Part shown: one piece after another, positions 34,740 to 42,099 of the stretch | Layout of the letters: each line of letters begins with the position of its first letter | How positions within the stretch are numbered: position 1 is the first letter of the stretch | Assembly: GCA_035499735.1 (NCBI GenBank) | Contig: DATJYC010000011.1 | Span: 48,336-112,335, forward strand | Origin: VBDM01 sp035499735 | GTDB taxonomy: Bacteria > Pseudomonadota > Gammaproteobacteria > Burkholderiales > SG8-39 | Length of the DNA: 64,000 nt | Direction: 5' to 3' | Notes under the pieces: generated by a model | What the model saw: only the letters and a program-made list of their open reading frames with translations | Databases searched by the model: none | Told to the model about the DNA's origin: nothing | Program-made: the position numbers and the translations under genes

Positions 34740-35273
34740 ATGTCGTTGAAGTCCGCATTGACCGTCGCAGCAGCCGGCGCACTGTTCGCAGCCGGCGTGA
34801 CCTTCGCGCAGGTGCCGCCCGATCCGAACAATCCGAACGAAGCTGTTCCGGAAAAGCACACCTACACGCCCTACGGCGAGACCATCACGCTCGCACAGGC
34901 CAAGAAGGTGGCTGATGCGGCGTTGGCGGATGCGACCAAGCGCGAATGGCAAATGTGTATCGCCGTTGTCGGCCCGACCGGAGATCTGATCTACTTCGAG
35001 AAGATGGATCAGTGCCAATTCGCCTCGGTCTCGATCGCGCAACACAAGGCCCGCACGGCCGCCCGCTATCGGCGTCCGACGGTAGTGTTCGAACGCCTGC
35101 TCGGCAAGGGTGCCTTCTTCAGCTACCTGCCTACGCTCGATGACGTGATAGCTTCCCGCGGCGGCAATCCCATCATCGTGGGCGGGAAGATCATCGGCGC
35201 TATCGGCGTGTCCGGCGGCACCGGCTCGCAGGACGATGTGATTTCGCAGGCCGGCGCCGCGGCGATGAAGTAG
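34740..35273 (+). CDS. GlcG/HbpS family protein (exported)
   Basis: The 177-residue protein has a signal peptide (about 1-23, ending VTFAQ) and then the same fold as the preceding gene: ITLAQAKKVADAALADATKR, MCIAVVGPTGDLIYFEKMD, SIAQHKARTAARYRRP and IIVGGKIIGAIGVSGGTGSQDD. An AGGGGG box precedes the ATG at 34740. Together the two genes may give a cytosolic and a periplasmic haem- or small-molecule-binding protein. A strong terminator follows. Confidence 0.85.
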   Translation: MSLKSALTVAAAGALFAAGVTFAQVPPDPNNPNEAVPEKHTYTPYGETITLAQAKKVADAALADATKREWQMCIAVVGPTGDLIYFEKMDQCQFASVSIAQHKARTAARYRRPTVVFERLLGKGAFFSYLPTLDDVIASRGGNPIIVGGKIIGAIGVSGGTGSQDDVISQAGAAAMK

Positions 35274-35291
35274 AAGATCCGTGAAAGTCGG

Positions 35292-35318
35292 AAAAAGGCC
35301 GCGCAATGCGGCCTTTTT
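35292..35318. terminator. Bidirectional rho-independent terminator
   Basis: AAAAAGGCCGC and GCGGCCTTTTT form a perfect 11-base-pair stem around a 5-base loop. The A tract on one side and T tract on the other let it act in both directions, between a plus-strand gene ending at 35273 and a minus-strand gene ending at 35336. Confidence 0.9.
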
Positions 35319-35335
35319 CGTTCGAGCCATCGCGC

Positions 35336-36352
35336 TCAGCGGTTTGGCAGGCGCAATAGCTGCATCGCGTTCCCGAAATAGATCTTCCGCCTGTCGCTCT
35401 CGGACAGCTTCAGGTCCTCCACCGAGCGTATGCCCTCGCGGATGAACATCGGGCCGCCTTCGGGATCGAAGGGGCAGTCGCTCGCGAACACGACCTTGTC
35501 CGCGCCGAAGAAGTCCAGCCCGCAGCGCAGCGCCGAGGCCGATCCGCCGAGCACGGTGTCGGCGTAGAACATCTTGAAGTACTCGATCGGCTTCTTCTTC
35601 ATCGATTTCAGCAGCTCCTCGTAGTTCTCGTCGGCGCTGCGGCTGCCGAGCTGGGCCCACAGCGTCTCGGCGCGGCCGGAGAAGAACGGGATCATCGCGC
35701 CGCAGTGATGCGTGATGAGGCGCAGCCCGGGGAGCCTCTCGAAGAAGGCCGAGAACACCATGCGCGACATGGCCACGCTCGTCTCGAACGGCCAGCCGAG
35801 CACCTGCCAGATCTCGTACTTCGACTTCGGCTCGCCCTGGTAGTCGGCGCGCGTCGCGGGCCGCGCCGGATGCATCCAGATCGGCACGTCGTGCTTCCTG
35901 ACGGCGCGCTCGAACACCGGGAAGAACTCCGGCTCGTCCAGGGCCCGACCGTTGACGCTGGTGCAGATCTGGATCCCGCGCGCGCCGAGCTTCGTGAGTG
36001 CCCGGTCCATCTCCTCCAGTGCCGCGGGGACATTGTTCATGGGCAGCGAGGCGACGAAGGCCGGGAATTTCTGCGGCCACTTCGCCACCATCGCGGCCAT
36101 TCCCTCGTTGGCGATGCGCGCCAGCTCGGGCGACAGCTCGGGGCCGCCGACCAGCTCGGGGGAGGGCAGCGACAGCGTCAGCACCTGCTGCACGTCGGGG
36201 AATTTCTCGTCGAGCATCTTCACCCGCGCCTCGATGTCCCAGAGCATGCGCAGGTTGCTCATTCGCTTCAGGATCCCCTGGTCCTTGAGGTGCAGCTTCA
36301 TCATGTCGAGGTAGGCCGTCGGCATGACGTGGTTGAAAATGTCGATCTTCAT
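35336..36352 (-). CDS. Amidohydrolase family 2 protein (ACMSD-like decarboxylase/hydrolase)
   Basis: The 338-residue TIM-barrel protein has an N-terminal IDIFNHVMP, a central IWMHPARPA (metal His), LITHHCGAMIPFF and a C-terminal FASDCPFDPEGG (metal Asp). This is the order of the ACMSD/gamma-resorcylate decarboxylase branch. The usual first HxH pair is FxH here, as the residue two before His8 is Phe, which would remove one metal ligand. The substrate is probably an aromatic or small carboxylic acid. The start is the ATG at 36352, which overlaps the stop of the upstream hydrolase (ATGA), so both are co-translated. Confidence 0.8.
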   Translation of the reverse strand: MKIDIFNHVMPTAYLDMMKLHLKDQGILKRMSNLRMLWDIEARVKMLDEKFPDVQQVLTLSLPSPELVGGPELSPELARIANEGMAAMVAKWPQKFPAFVASLPMNNVPAALEEMDRALTKLGARGIQICTSVNGRALDEPEFFPVFERAVRKHDVPIWMHPARPATRADYQGEPKSKYEIWQVLGWPFETSVAMSRMVFSAFFERLPGLRLITHHCGAMIPFFSGRAETLWAQLGSRSADENYEELLKSMKKKPIEYFKMFYADTVLGGSASALRCGLDFFGADKVVFASDCPFDPEGGPMFIREGIRSVEDLKLSESDRRKIYFGNAMQLLRLPNR

Positions 36353-37215
36353 GCTTCCTCCTGCCGGACGAACTCCGCGATCAGCTCGGACACTTCGGGG
36401 GTTCTGAGATAGCCGTAGATCTTGTGCGTGTTGGGCTTGCCGGAACCGTTCACGTAGCCGTTGGTCACCAGCCGGTCGGAGACTACCACGCCGGCGCGGT
36501 TCGCCCGGTAGTCGTTGGCGAGGCGCGTGTTCCATTCGGCGGCGTAGTCCGTGGGGTCGGCGAGGTTGGTCCAGCGCGCCACGCACTCCGGCACGCGCAG
36601 CGGACCCGCGACGATCTCGCCGATGCCGCCGAGGCCCAGGGGAGATCCGAGCGTGACGAAGTGCGAGATCCGGACGCCGGGCAGGGTGCGGCCGGCGCGC
36701 CTGAGCACGTCGTAGGCGACAATGGAGCCCATCGAGTGCGCGATCAGCATGACCCGGCGCCCCTGGGCGTGCGCGGCGCGCAGCGGCTCCCGCAGCCGCT
36801 CCTGCACGTCGCGCCGCGTGACCGGGTGGTGCTTGTAGCGGTGCAGATCGGGGTACCGGGCCTGCACGGCGTCCCTGACGATGTTCTGAACGAGCGGTGC
36901 GGTGAGCAGCTTCTCCAGCACCTTCTCCACCCCCTCGCGGACGCGCGCCGTCGCGACCGCTTTTGCGGAGGCGTCGAACCCCGGCAGCGGACCGCTGCCC
37001 GCGGCGGGGAGGTAGGGTTCCGGGTTCTCCGGGACCGGCACCGGCGCGGGATAGACGAGGTCGGCCCAGTAGACCAGGGTGAAATCAAAGCGCACCTCCC
37101 GGCCAAGATTGCGCGACATGCCCTCCATGATCGAGGCTGTCCACCAGTCCCGCAGGATCCCCGGCTCCGCCTTGTTGTTCAGGCCGTGTATTCCGATGAT
37201 GAGTCCTCCGTCCAT
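36349..37215 (-). CDS. Alpha/beta hydrolase
   Basis: The 288-residue protein has an early IIGIHGLNNK (oxyanion loop HG), a nucleophile elbow LIAHSMGSIVAYD near residues 157-169, and ISHFVTLGSPLGL, typical of lipase-like hydrolases. A late His (in NTHKIYGYL) could complete the triad. No signal peptide. The ATG at 37215 replaces a 40-residue Arg-rich extension that is not protein-like. It is divergent from fumC and coupled to the amidohydrolase gene; substrate unknown. Confidence 0.8.
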   Translation of the reverse strand: MDGGLIIGIHGLNNKAEPGILRDWWTASIMEGMSRNLGREVRFDFTLVYWADLVYPAPVPVPENPEPYLPAAGSGPLPGFDASAKAVATARVREGVEKVLEKLLTAPLVQNIVRDAVQARYPDLHRYKHHPVTRRDVQERLREPLRAAHAQGRRVMLIAHSMGSIVAYDVLRRAGRTLPGVRISHFVTLGSPLGLGGIGEIVAGPLRVPECVARWTNLADPTDYAAEWNTRLANDYRANRAGVVVSDRLVTNGYVNGSGKPNTHKIYGYLRTPEVSELIAEFVRQEEA

Positions 37216-37262
37216 GCGGGCGCAGTATATGATTGTCGGGCACCGACCTGCTCGGGGACCTG

Positions 37263-38657
37263 ATGGCCGACCACCGCATCGAACGCGACACCTTCGGCGA
37301 GATCCGCGTGCCCGCCGACCGGCTCTGGGGCGCACAGACCCAGCGCTCGCTCGAGAATTTCAGGATCTCCGGCGAGCGCATGCCGCCCGAGCTGATCCGC
37401 GCGCTCGCCCTGGTGAAGCGCTCCTGCGCGCGGGTGAATCTCGAGCTGAAGGCGCTGCCCGCGGACAGGGCGAACGCGATCGCGCAGGCGGCCGACGAGG
37501 TGCTCGCCGGGAAGCACGACGGGGAGTTTCCTCTGGTGGTGTGGCAGACCGGATCGGGCACCCAGACCAACATGAACGTGAACGAGGTGCTCGCCAACCG
37601 CGCGAGCGAGCTGCTCGGCGGCGCGCGCGGCGAAAAGCGCCTGGTCCACCCGAACGACGAGGTCAACCGGGGCCAGTCGTCGAACGACGTCTTTCCCACC
37701 GCGATGAGCGTGGCGGCGGTGCAGGCGCTGCACGGGCGGCTCGTGCCGGAGCTCAAGCGGCTGCGCGACACGCTCGCCGCGAAGTCGGCGGCCTTCGAGG
37801 ACGTGGTGAAGATCGGGCGCACCCACCTCCAGGACGCGACGCCGCTCACGCTCGGCCAGGAGATCTCGGGCTGGGTGTCGCAGCTCGACCACGGCATCGC
37901 CCACGTGACGGCGTCGTTCACGCATCTGTGCGAGCTTGCGCTCGGCGGGACCGCGGTCGGCACCGGACTGAACGCTCATCCCGAGTTCGGCGCGCGCGTC
38001 GCGAAAGAGCTGGCGAAATCGACCGGGCTCCCCTTCGTGCCGGCGCGCAACAAGTTCGAGGCGCTGGCGGCGAACGACGCGCTGGTTCACGCGCACGGCG
38101 CGCTGAAGACGCTCGCCGCCTCGCTCACCAAGATCGCGAACGACGTGCGGTGGCTCTCGAGCGGGCCGCGCTCGGGCCTGGGCGAGATCACGATCCCGGA
38201 GAACGAGCCCGGCAGCTCGATCATGCCGGGCAAGGTGAACCCGACGCAATCCGAGGCGATGACCATGCTGTGCGCCCAGGTGCTCGGCAACGACGTCGCC
38301 ATCAACCTCGGCGGCGCGTCGGGCAACTTCGAGCTGAACGTCTTCAAGCCGCTCATCGTCCACAACTTCCTCCAGAGCGTGCGGCTGCTCGCCGACGGCG
38401 CGGCGAGCTTCAACGACCACTGCGCGGAGGGCATCGAGCCGAACCGCGAGCGCATCGCGGAGCTCCTGAGGAATTCGCTCATGCTCGTGACCGCGCTCAA
38501 CCCGCACATCGGCTATGAAAAGGCGGCGCAGATCGCCAAGAAGGCGCACAAGGAAGGCACGACCCTGAAGGCAGCGGCGCTCGCGCTCGGCTATGTCACG
38601 GCCGAGCAGTTCGACCAGTGGGTCAAGCCGGAGGCGATGGTCGGGAGCAAGGGATAG
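37263..38657 (+). CDS. fumC: Class II fumarate hydratase
   Basis: The 464-residue iron-independent fumarase converts fumarate to malate. It starts with IERDTFGEIRVPADRLWGAQTQRS, has TGSGTQTNMNVNEV, RTHLQDATPLTLGQE, and the superfamily signature GSSIMPGKVNP with the catalytic loop serine. The ATG at 37263 has a GGGGAC box and gives the normal N terminus; a TTG at 37233 would add ten residues. It supplies the Sdh-to-Mdh step of the cycle. Confidence 0.96.
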   Translation: MADHRIERDTFGEIRVPADRLWGAQTQRSLENFRISGERMPPELIRALALVKRSCARVNLELKALPADRANAIAQAADEVLAGKHDGEFPLVVWQTGSGTQTNMNVNEVLANRASELLGGARGEKRLVHPNDEVNRGQSSNDVFPTAMSVAAVQALHGRLVPELKRLRDTLAAKSAAFEDVVKIGRTHLQDATPLTLGQEISGWVSQLDHGIAHVTASFTHLCELALGGTAVGTGLNAHPEFGARVAKELAKSTGLPFVPARNKFEALAANDALVHAHGALKTLAASLTKIANDVRWLSSGPRSGLGEITIPENEPGSSIMPGKVNPTQSEAMTMLCAQVLGNDVAINLGGASGNFELNVFKPLIVHNFLQSVRLLADGAASFNDHCAEGIEPNRERIAELLRNSLMLVTALNPHIGYEKAAQIAKKAHKEGTTLKAAALALGYVTAEQFDQWVKPEAMVGSKG

Positions 38658-38666
38658 CATGGCCGC

Positions 38667-38680
38667 TTGATCTAGATCAA
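38667..38680. promoter_or_regulatory. Perfect FNR/Anr-type binding site
   Basis: TTGATCTAGATCAA is an exact match to the FNR-family consensus TTGATnnnnATCAA and a perfect palindrome. A TACAAA at 38700-38705 could be the -10, which puts the site centre about 39-42 bases before the start of transcription, the normal place for an activating class II site. The downstream gene encodes an outer-membrane barrel. Confidence 0.75.
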
Positions 38681-38700
38681 GCCGTCCGCTTGCTGCGCGT

Positions 38701-38727
38701 ACAAAAATGACCCGGTACAAAATGACC
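38701..38727. repeat. Short direct repeat in the leader of the outer-membrane protein gene
   Basis: ACAAAAATGACC (38701-38712) and ACAAAATGACC (38717-38727) are near-identical copies four bases apart. Each contains an in-frame or out-of-frame ATG ahead of the likely true start at 38746. Confidence 0.5.
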
Positions 38728-38745
38728 AGGCACAGGATGAACCCA

Positions 38746-39558
38746 ATGCCCATCTTTCTGCGAACCCTGATCGGTGCAACGCTTATCCTCGGTCTTCCGC
38801 TTGCCCAGGCGCAGGAAGCGGCTCCCGACCACCCGGCGCTTAGAGACAAGTTCTATTTCTCCGTGGGCGCTTTTGTCCCCAAGACCAGCACCTCGGCCGA
38901 GCTCGACTCGACCAACCTAGGCGCGGGCGCCAACATCGACTTCGAGCGTGCGCTGGGAATGACCACGCAGAAGCTCGTGCCGGACGCGGGGTTTCGCTGG
39001 CGCTTCGGCGATCGCTGGCGCTTGGAGGCGGAATACTTCGAGCTCAACCGCAGCGGCGACAAATCCATTTCGCAAGACATCACCTGGAATGGCATCACCT
39101 ACACCGCCGGAACCGAGGTGGTGTCCAGGTTCAACTTCTCCGACATCCGCACCTCGGTGGGGTACTCCTTCTTCAAGACGAAGGACAAGGAGCTCGGCGC
39201 GAGCTTCGGTTTCCACGTCGCGTCCTACGACGTCGGGCTGCAGGCAGGCAACTCGGGCGACCAGGCGAAGAAGATCCTTGCGCCGCTCCCCGTGCTGAGC
39301 GCCTACGGCCAATTCGCGCTCACCGACACATGGGCAGTCGGTGCGCGGCTCGACCGCTTCGTCATGTCGTACGACAAGTACGACGGCAACGTCACCAGCC
39401 TCGGCGTCGACGTCAACTATCAGCCGTTCAGGTACGTGGGCTTCGGGCTCGCGTACCGCAGCCTGTTCATCGTCCTCAGGGCGACCGGGTCGGATTACAC
39501 CGCGGAGTTCAACCAGACCTTCCAGGGGCCGCTGCTGTACATGAACGCGAGCTTCTAG
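38746..39558 (+). CDS. Outer-membrane beta-barrel protein, FNR-site controlled
   Basis: The 270-residue protein has a signal peptide (ending LAQAQ) and then alternating strands rich in aromatic and small residues: FYFSVGAFVPKTST, AGFRWRFGDRWRLEAEYFEL, SDIRTSVGYSFFK, and a last strand LLYMNASF ending in Phe, as expected for barrel insertion. Frames open at 38707, 38737 and 38746; the last has an AGGA box seven bases upstream and is after the predicted start of transcription, so it is chosen. No named family is recognised. FNR-type control suggests use under low oxygen. Confidence 0.75.
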   Translation: MPIFLRTLIGATLILGLPLAQAQEAAPDHPALRDKFYFSVGAFVPKTSTSAELDSTNLGAGANIDFERALGMTTQKLVPDAGFRWRFGDRWRLEAEYFELNRSGDKSISQDITWNGITYTAGTEVVSRFNFSDIRTSVGYSFFKTKDKELGASFGFHVASYDVGLQAGNSGDQAKKILAPLPVLSAYGQFALTDTWAVGARLDRFVMSYDKYDGNVTSLGVDVNYQPFRYVGFGLAYRSLFIVLRATGSDYTAEFNQTFQGPLLYMNASF

Positions 39559-39560
39559 CG

Positions 39561-39875
39561 GTGCTCTACATCCTGTACAACGAGGACCGGTCCGACGGGC
39601 TCGCGATCCGCGAGGCGACGCGCGAGGCGCACCTCGCGTATCTCGAGCGGCACAAGGACAAGCTCGTCCTGGGCGGCGGGCTTCTCTCCGAGGACGGCAA
39701 GACGCGCCTCGGCAGCGTGTTCATCCTCAACGTGCCGGACCGCAGGGCGGCCGAGGCGTTCTCCGCCGACGAGCCCTTCCGCAAGGCCGGGCTGTTCAAG
39801 ACCACCAGGATCACGCGGATGCGCCGGGGCCAGTGGCACCCGGAGGTCGCGCCCGAGAGCGCCGAAGGGAACTGA
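39561..39875 (+). CDS. YciI family protein
   Basis: The 104-residue dimeric alpha-beta-barrel protein has LYILYNEDRSDGLAIREATREAHLAYLERH and, later, GSVFILNVPDRRAAEAFSADEPFRKAGLF, the YciI pattern with the conserved His and the DPF-like motif (here DEPF). The GTG start is two bases after the stop of the outer-membrane gene. Function of the family is not settled; some members are enzymes in chloroaromatic breakdown. Confidence 0.85.
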   Translation: MLYILYNEDRSDGLAIREATREAHLAYLERHKDKLVLGGGLLSEDGKTRLGSVFILNVPDRRAAEAFSADEPFRKAGLFKTTRITRMRRGQWHPEVAPESAEGN

Positions 39876-39924
39876 CCGGGAGGAGTGGGCTCGAACGTGG
39901 AGGGGAGGGGAAAGGAGCACCTCG

Positions 39925-40116
39925 ATGAGATCCCTCTTCTTCCTGACGCTCGCACTGCTGCTCGCCGCCTGCGCCTCCGAGTCCATGCTCTCGAACTACG
40001 AGATGGGGCCGGACGAGTACGGCCCCGTTCCGCAAGCCGACCCCGACCGCCTCGTCGGAGTCCAGGATTGCACCAAGCCGATCGCGATGGGCGGGGGGAA
40101 CCTTCGCTGCATGTAG
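39925..40116 (+). CDS. Small lipoprotein
   Basis: This 63-residue protein has a lipoprotein signal peptide with lipobox LLAAC (Cys16) followed by a short acidic, Pro-rich mature part (NYEMGPDEYGPVPQADPD) and two more cysteines (DCTKP and LRCM). A GGAAAGGAG box precedes the ATG. No family is recognised. It may be the outer-membrane partner of the barrel encoded just upstream, by position only. Confidence 0.7.
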   Translation: MRSLFFLTLALLLAACASESMLSNYEMGPDEYGPVPQADPDRLVGVQDCTKPIAMGGGNLRCM

Positions 40117-40160
40117 AATTCCCACCTTTCCGGAGGGATCCGTGAAGTGAGGCGCGCGCC

Positions 40161-41135
40161 GTGGGCATGCTGATCGAAGGCAAGTGGACCGACCGCCGGC
40201 CCGCAGAGGTCGCGGGGCGCTTCGTCCGCCCGGAGAGCCAGTTCCGCAATTTCGTCACCGCGGACGGCTCCTCGGGTTTCACGGCCGAGCCTGGCCGCTA
40301 CCACCTGTACCTCGCCTACAACTGCCCCTGGGCGCACCGCACCCTGATCTTCCGCAAGCTGAAAGGGCTCGAGGGGATGATCTCGTTCGCCTCCGCGCGC
40401 CCCGACGACCGCAGGGAGGGCTGGCGCTTCCACGAGGGATTCCCGGGAGCGAGCCGGGACGAGGTCAACGGCTGCGAGTGGCTGCACCAGGTGTACACGA
40501 TCGCAAAGCCGGACTACACCGGCACCTGCACCGTGCCGGCCCTGTGGGACAGGAAGACAAGGACCATCGTCAACAACGAGTCCTCCGAGATCATCCGGAT
40601 GCTCAACAGCGCCTTCGACGGCGTGGGGGCCAAACCGGGCGACTACTATCCCGCGGCGCTGCGCGGCGAGATCGATCTCGTGAACGAGTTCGTCTACTCG
40701 CACCTCAACAACGGCGTGTACCGGGCCGGGTTCGCGGCGTCGCAGGAGGCCTACGACGAGGCGGTGGAGAAGGTGTTTGCGGGGCTGGACACGCTGGAGC
40801 AACGCCTTTCGGTGCGGCGCTACCTCGTCGGCGACACGATCACCGAGGCCGACTGGCGCCTGTTTCCGACCCTGGTGCGGTTCGACGCAGCCTATCACCA
40901 CGTGTTCAAGTGCACCTGGCGGCCGCTCGCGAGCTACGAGAACCTGAGCAACTACATGATCGAGCTCTACCAGACGCCCGGCATCGCCGAGACGGTGAAG
41001 CTCGACCACATCGTCACCGGCTACTACAGCATCGACCGCGTCAATCCCAGCCGTATCGTTCCGAAGATCCCGAGAGTCGACTGGTCGCGGCAGCACAACC
41101 GCGCGCGGCTCGGGCGCGCGCTCTCGGCGGCGTAG
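40161..41135 (+). CDS. Glutathionyl-hydroquinone reductase (Xi-class glutathione transferase)
   Basis: The 324-residue protein matches the YqjG/PcpF group: start MGMLIEGKW, catalytic motif YNCPWAHR with Cys at about 55, SSEIIRMLN thioredoxin-fold glutathione site at about residues 140-148, then an all-helical domain. These enzymes use glutathione to reduce glutathionyl-hydroquinones back to hydroquinones. The GTG at 40161 is chosen because MGML is the usual N terminus. The dioxygenase gene follows with one base between stop and start. Confidence 0.9.
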   Translation: MGMLIEGKWTDRRPAEVAGRFVRPESQFRNFVTADGSSGFTAEPGRYHLYLAYNCPWAHRTLIFRKLKGLEGMISFASARPDDRREGWRFHEGFPGASRDEVNGCEWLHQVYTIAKPDYTGTCTVPALWDRKTRTIVNNESSEIIRMLNSAFDGVGAKPGDYYPAALRGEIDLVNEFVYSHLNNGVYRAGFAASQEAYDEAVEKVFAGLDTLEQRLSVRRYLVGDTITEADWRLFPTLVRFDAAYHHVFKCTWRPLASYENLSNYMIELYQTPGIAETVKLDHIVTGYYSIDRVNPSRIVPKIPRVDWSRQHNRARLGRALSAA

Positions 41136-41136
41136 G

Positions 41137-42096
41137 ATGGCCGCGGTCGTCGATCCGGGTCTGGCCCGTCTGTCGAAGGACGCGGCCGCCTTCGGCATGA
41201 AGCCGTTGTGGGAGCGGGTCATGCGCCTGAAGCCGGGCGGCGCGGCGCAGAGCGCGATCTGGCGCTGGAGCGACACGCGGCCACTTCTGGTGCGCGCCTG
41301 CGAACTGATCACCGCCAAGCAGGCCGAGCGGCGCGTGCTCATGCTCGAGAATCCCGCTTTGCCGGGAACCACTTTCGCCGCGCCGACGCTTTACGCGGGG
41401 CTCCAGGCGATCCTGCCCGGCGAGATCGCGCCGACCCACCGGCACACGCCGAATGCCCTCCGCTTCATCATGGAAGGCGAGGGGGCGTATACGGCCGTCG
41501 ACGGCGAGCGCGTGATGATGAAGCCCGGCGATTTCGTCGTCACGCCCGGCTGGACCTGGCACGACCACGGCAACACCGGGGGCAGCCCCGTGATCTGGCT
41601 CGACGGCCTCGACATCGCGTTCGCCAACCTCTTCGGCGCGCATTTCCGGGAGGAATACCCCGAGGAGAAGCAGGCCGCGGCGCGAACGAAGGAGGACAGC
41701 CTGCTTTCGTATCCGTACGAGAGAACGCGCGCAGGCCTCGCGCGGCTTTCAAAGGACGGCGGCGTGCATCCCTCGCACGGGTGGAAGCTCCGCTATCGCC
41801 ACCCCGTCACCGGAGCCGATCCCTTCCCGACCCTCGCGGTCTTCATGCAGCTGCTGCCCGCGGGGTTCGCGGGACGCGACTACCGCAGCACCGACGGCGC
41901 GGTCTACTGCGTCGTCGAAGGGCGCGGCAGCGTCGAGGTCGGCCCGTTGCGCCACGACTTCGCGGCGCGCGACGTGTTCGTGGTCCCTTCCTGGGAAGTC
42001 CACCGCTTTCGCGCGGCGACCGACTGCGTGCTGTTCAGCTACTCGGACCGCGCCGCGCAGGAGGCGCTGGGCTTCTGGCGCGAGGCGCAGGGCTGA
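41137..42096 (+). CDS. Gentisate 1,2-dioxygenase-like cupin dioxygenase
   Basis: The 319-residue bicupin has the first cupin motif PTHRHTPNALRFIMEGEG (Fe ligands His101, His103) and PGDFVVTPGWTWHDHGN (His142), as in gentisate dioxygenase. The second cupin (VEGRGSVEVGPLRHDFAARDVFVVPSWEVHRF) is degenerate for metal. Ring cleavage of gentisate or a related hydroquinone carboxylate would give maleylpyruvate. The tight link with a hydroquinone reductase suggests that the substrate is a hydroquinone-type compound. No maleylpyruvate isomerase is in the window, so the exact substrate is open. Confidence 0.85.
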   Translation: MAAVVDPGLARLSKDAAAFGMKPLWERVMRLKPGGAAQSAIWRWSDTRPLLVRACELITAKQAERRVLMLENPALPGTTFAAPTLYAGLQAILPGEIAPTHRHTPNALRFIMEGEGAYTAVDGERVMMKPGDFVVTPGWTWHDHGNTGGSPVIWLDGLDIAFANLFGAHFREEYPEEKQAAARTKEDSLLSYPYERTRAGLARLSKDGGVHPSHGWKLRYRHPVTGADPFPTLAVFMQLLPAGFAGRDYRSTDGAVYCVVEGRGSVEVGPLRHDFAARDVFVVPSWEVHRFRAATDCVLFSYSDRAAQEALGFWREAQG

Positions 42097-42099
42097 GGG

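Noticed and set aside
37233..37262. TTG start of fumC ten codons upstream
   Set aside because: The ATG at 37263 has a GGGGAC box and gives the family N terminus.
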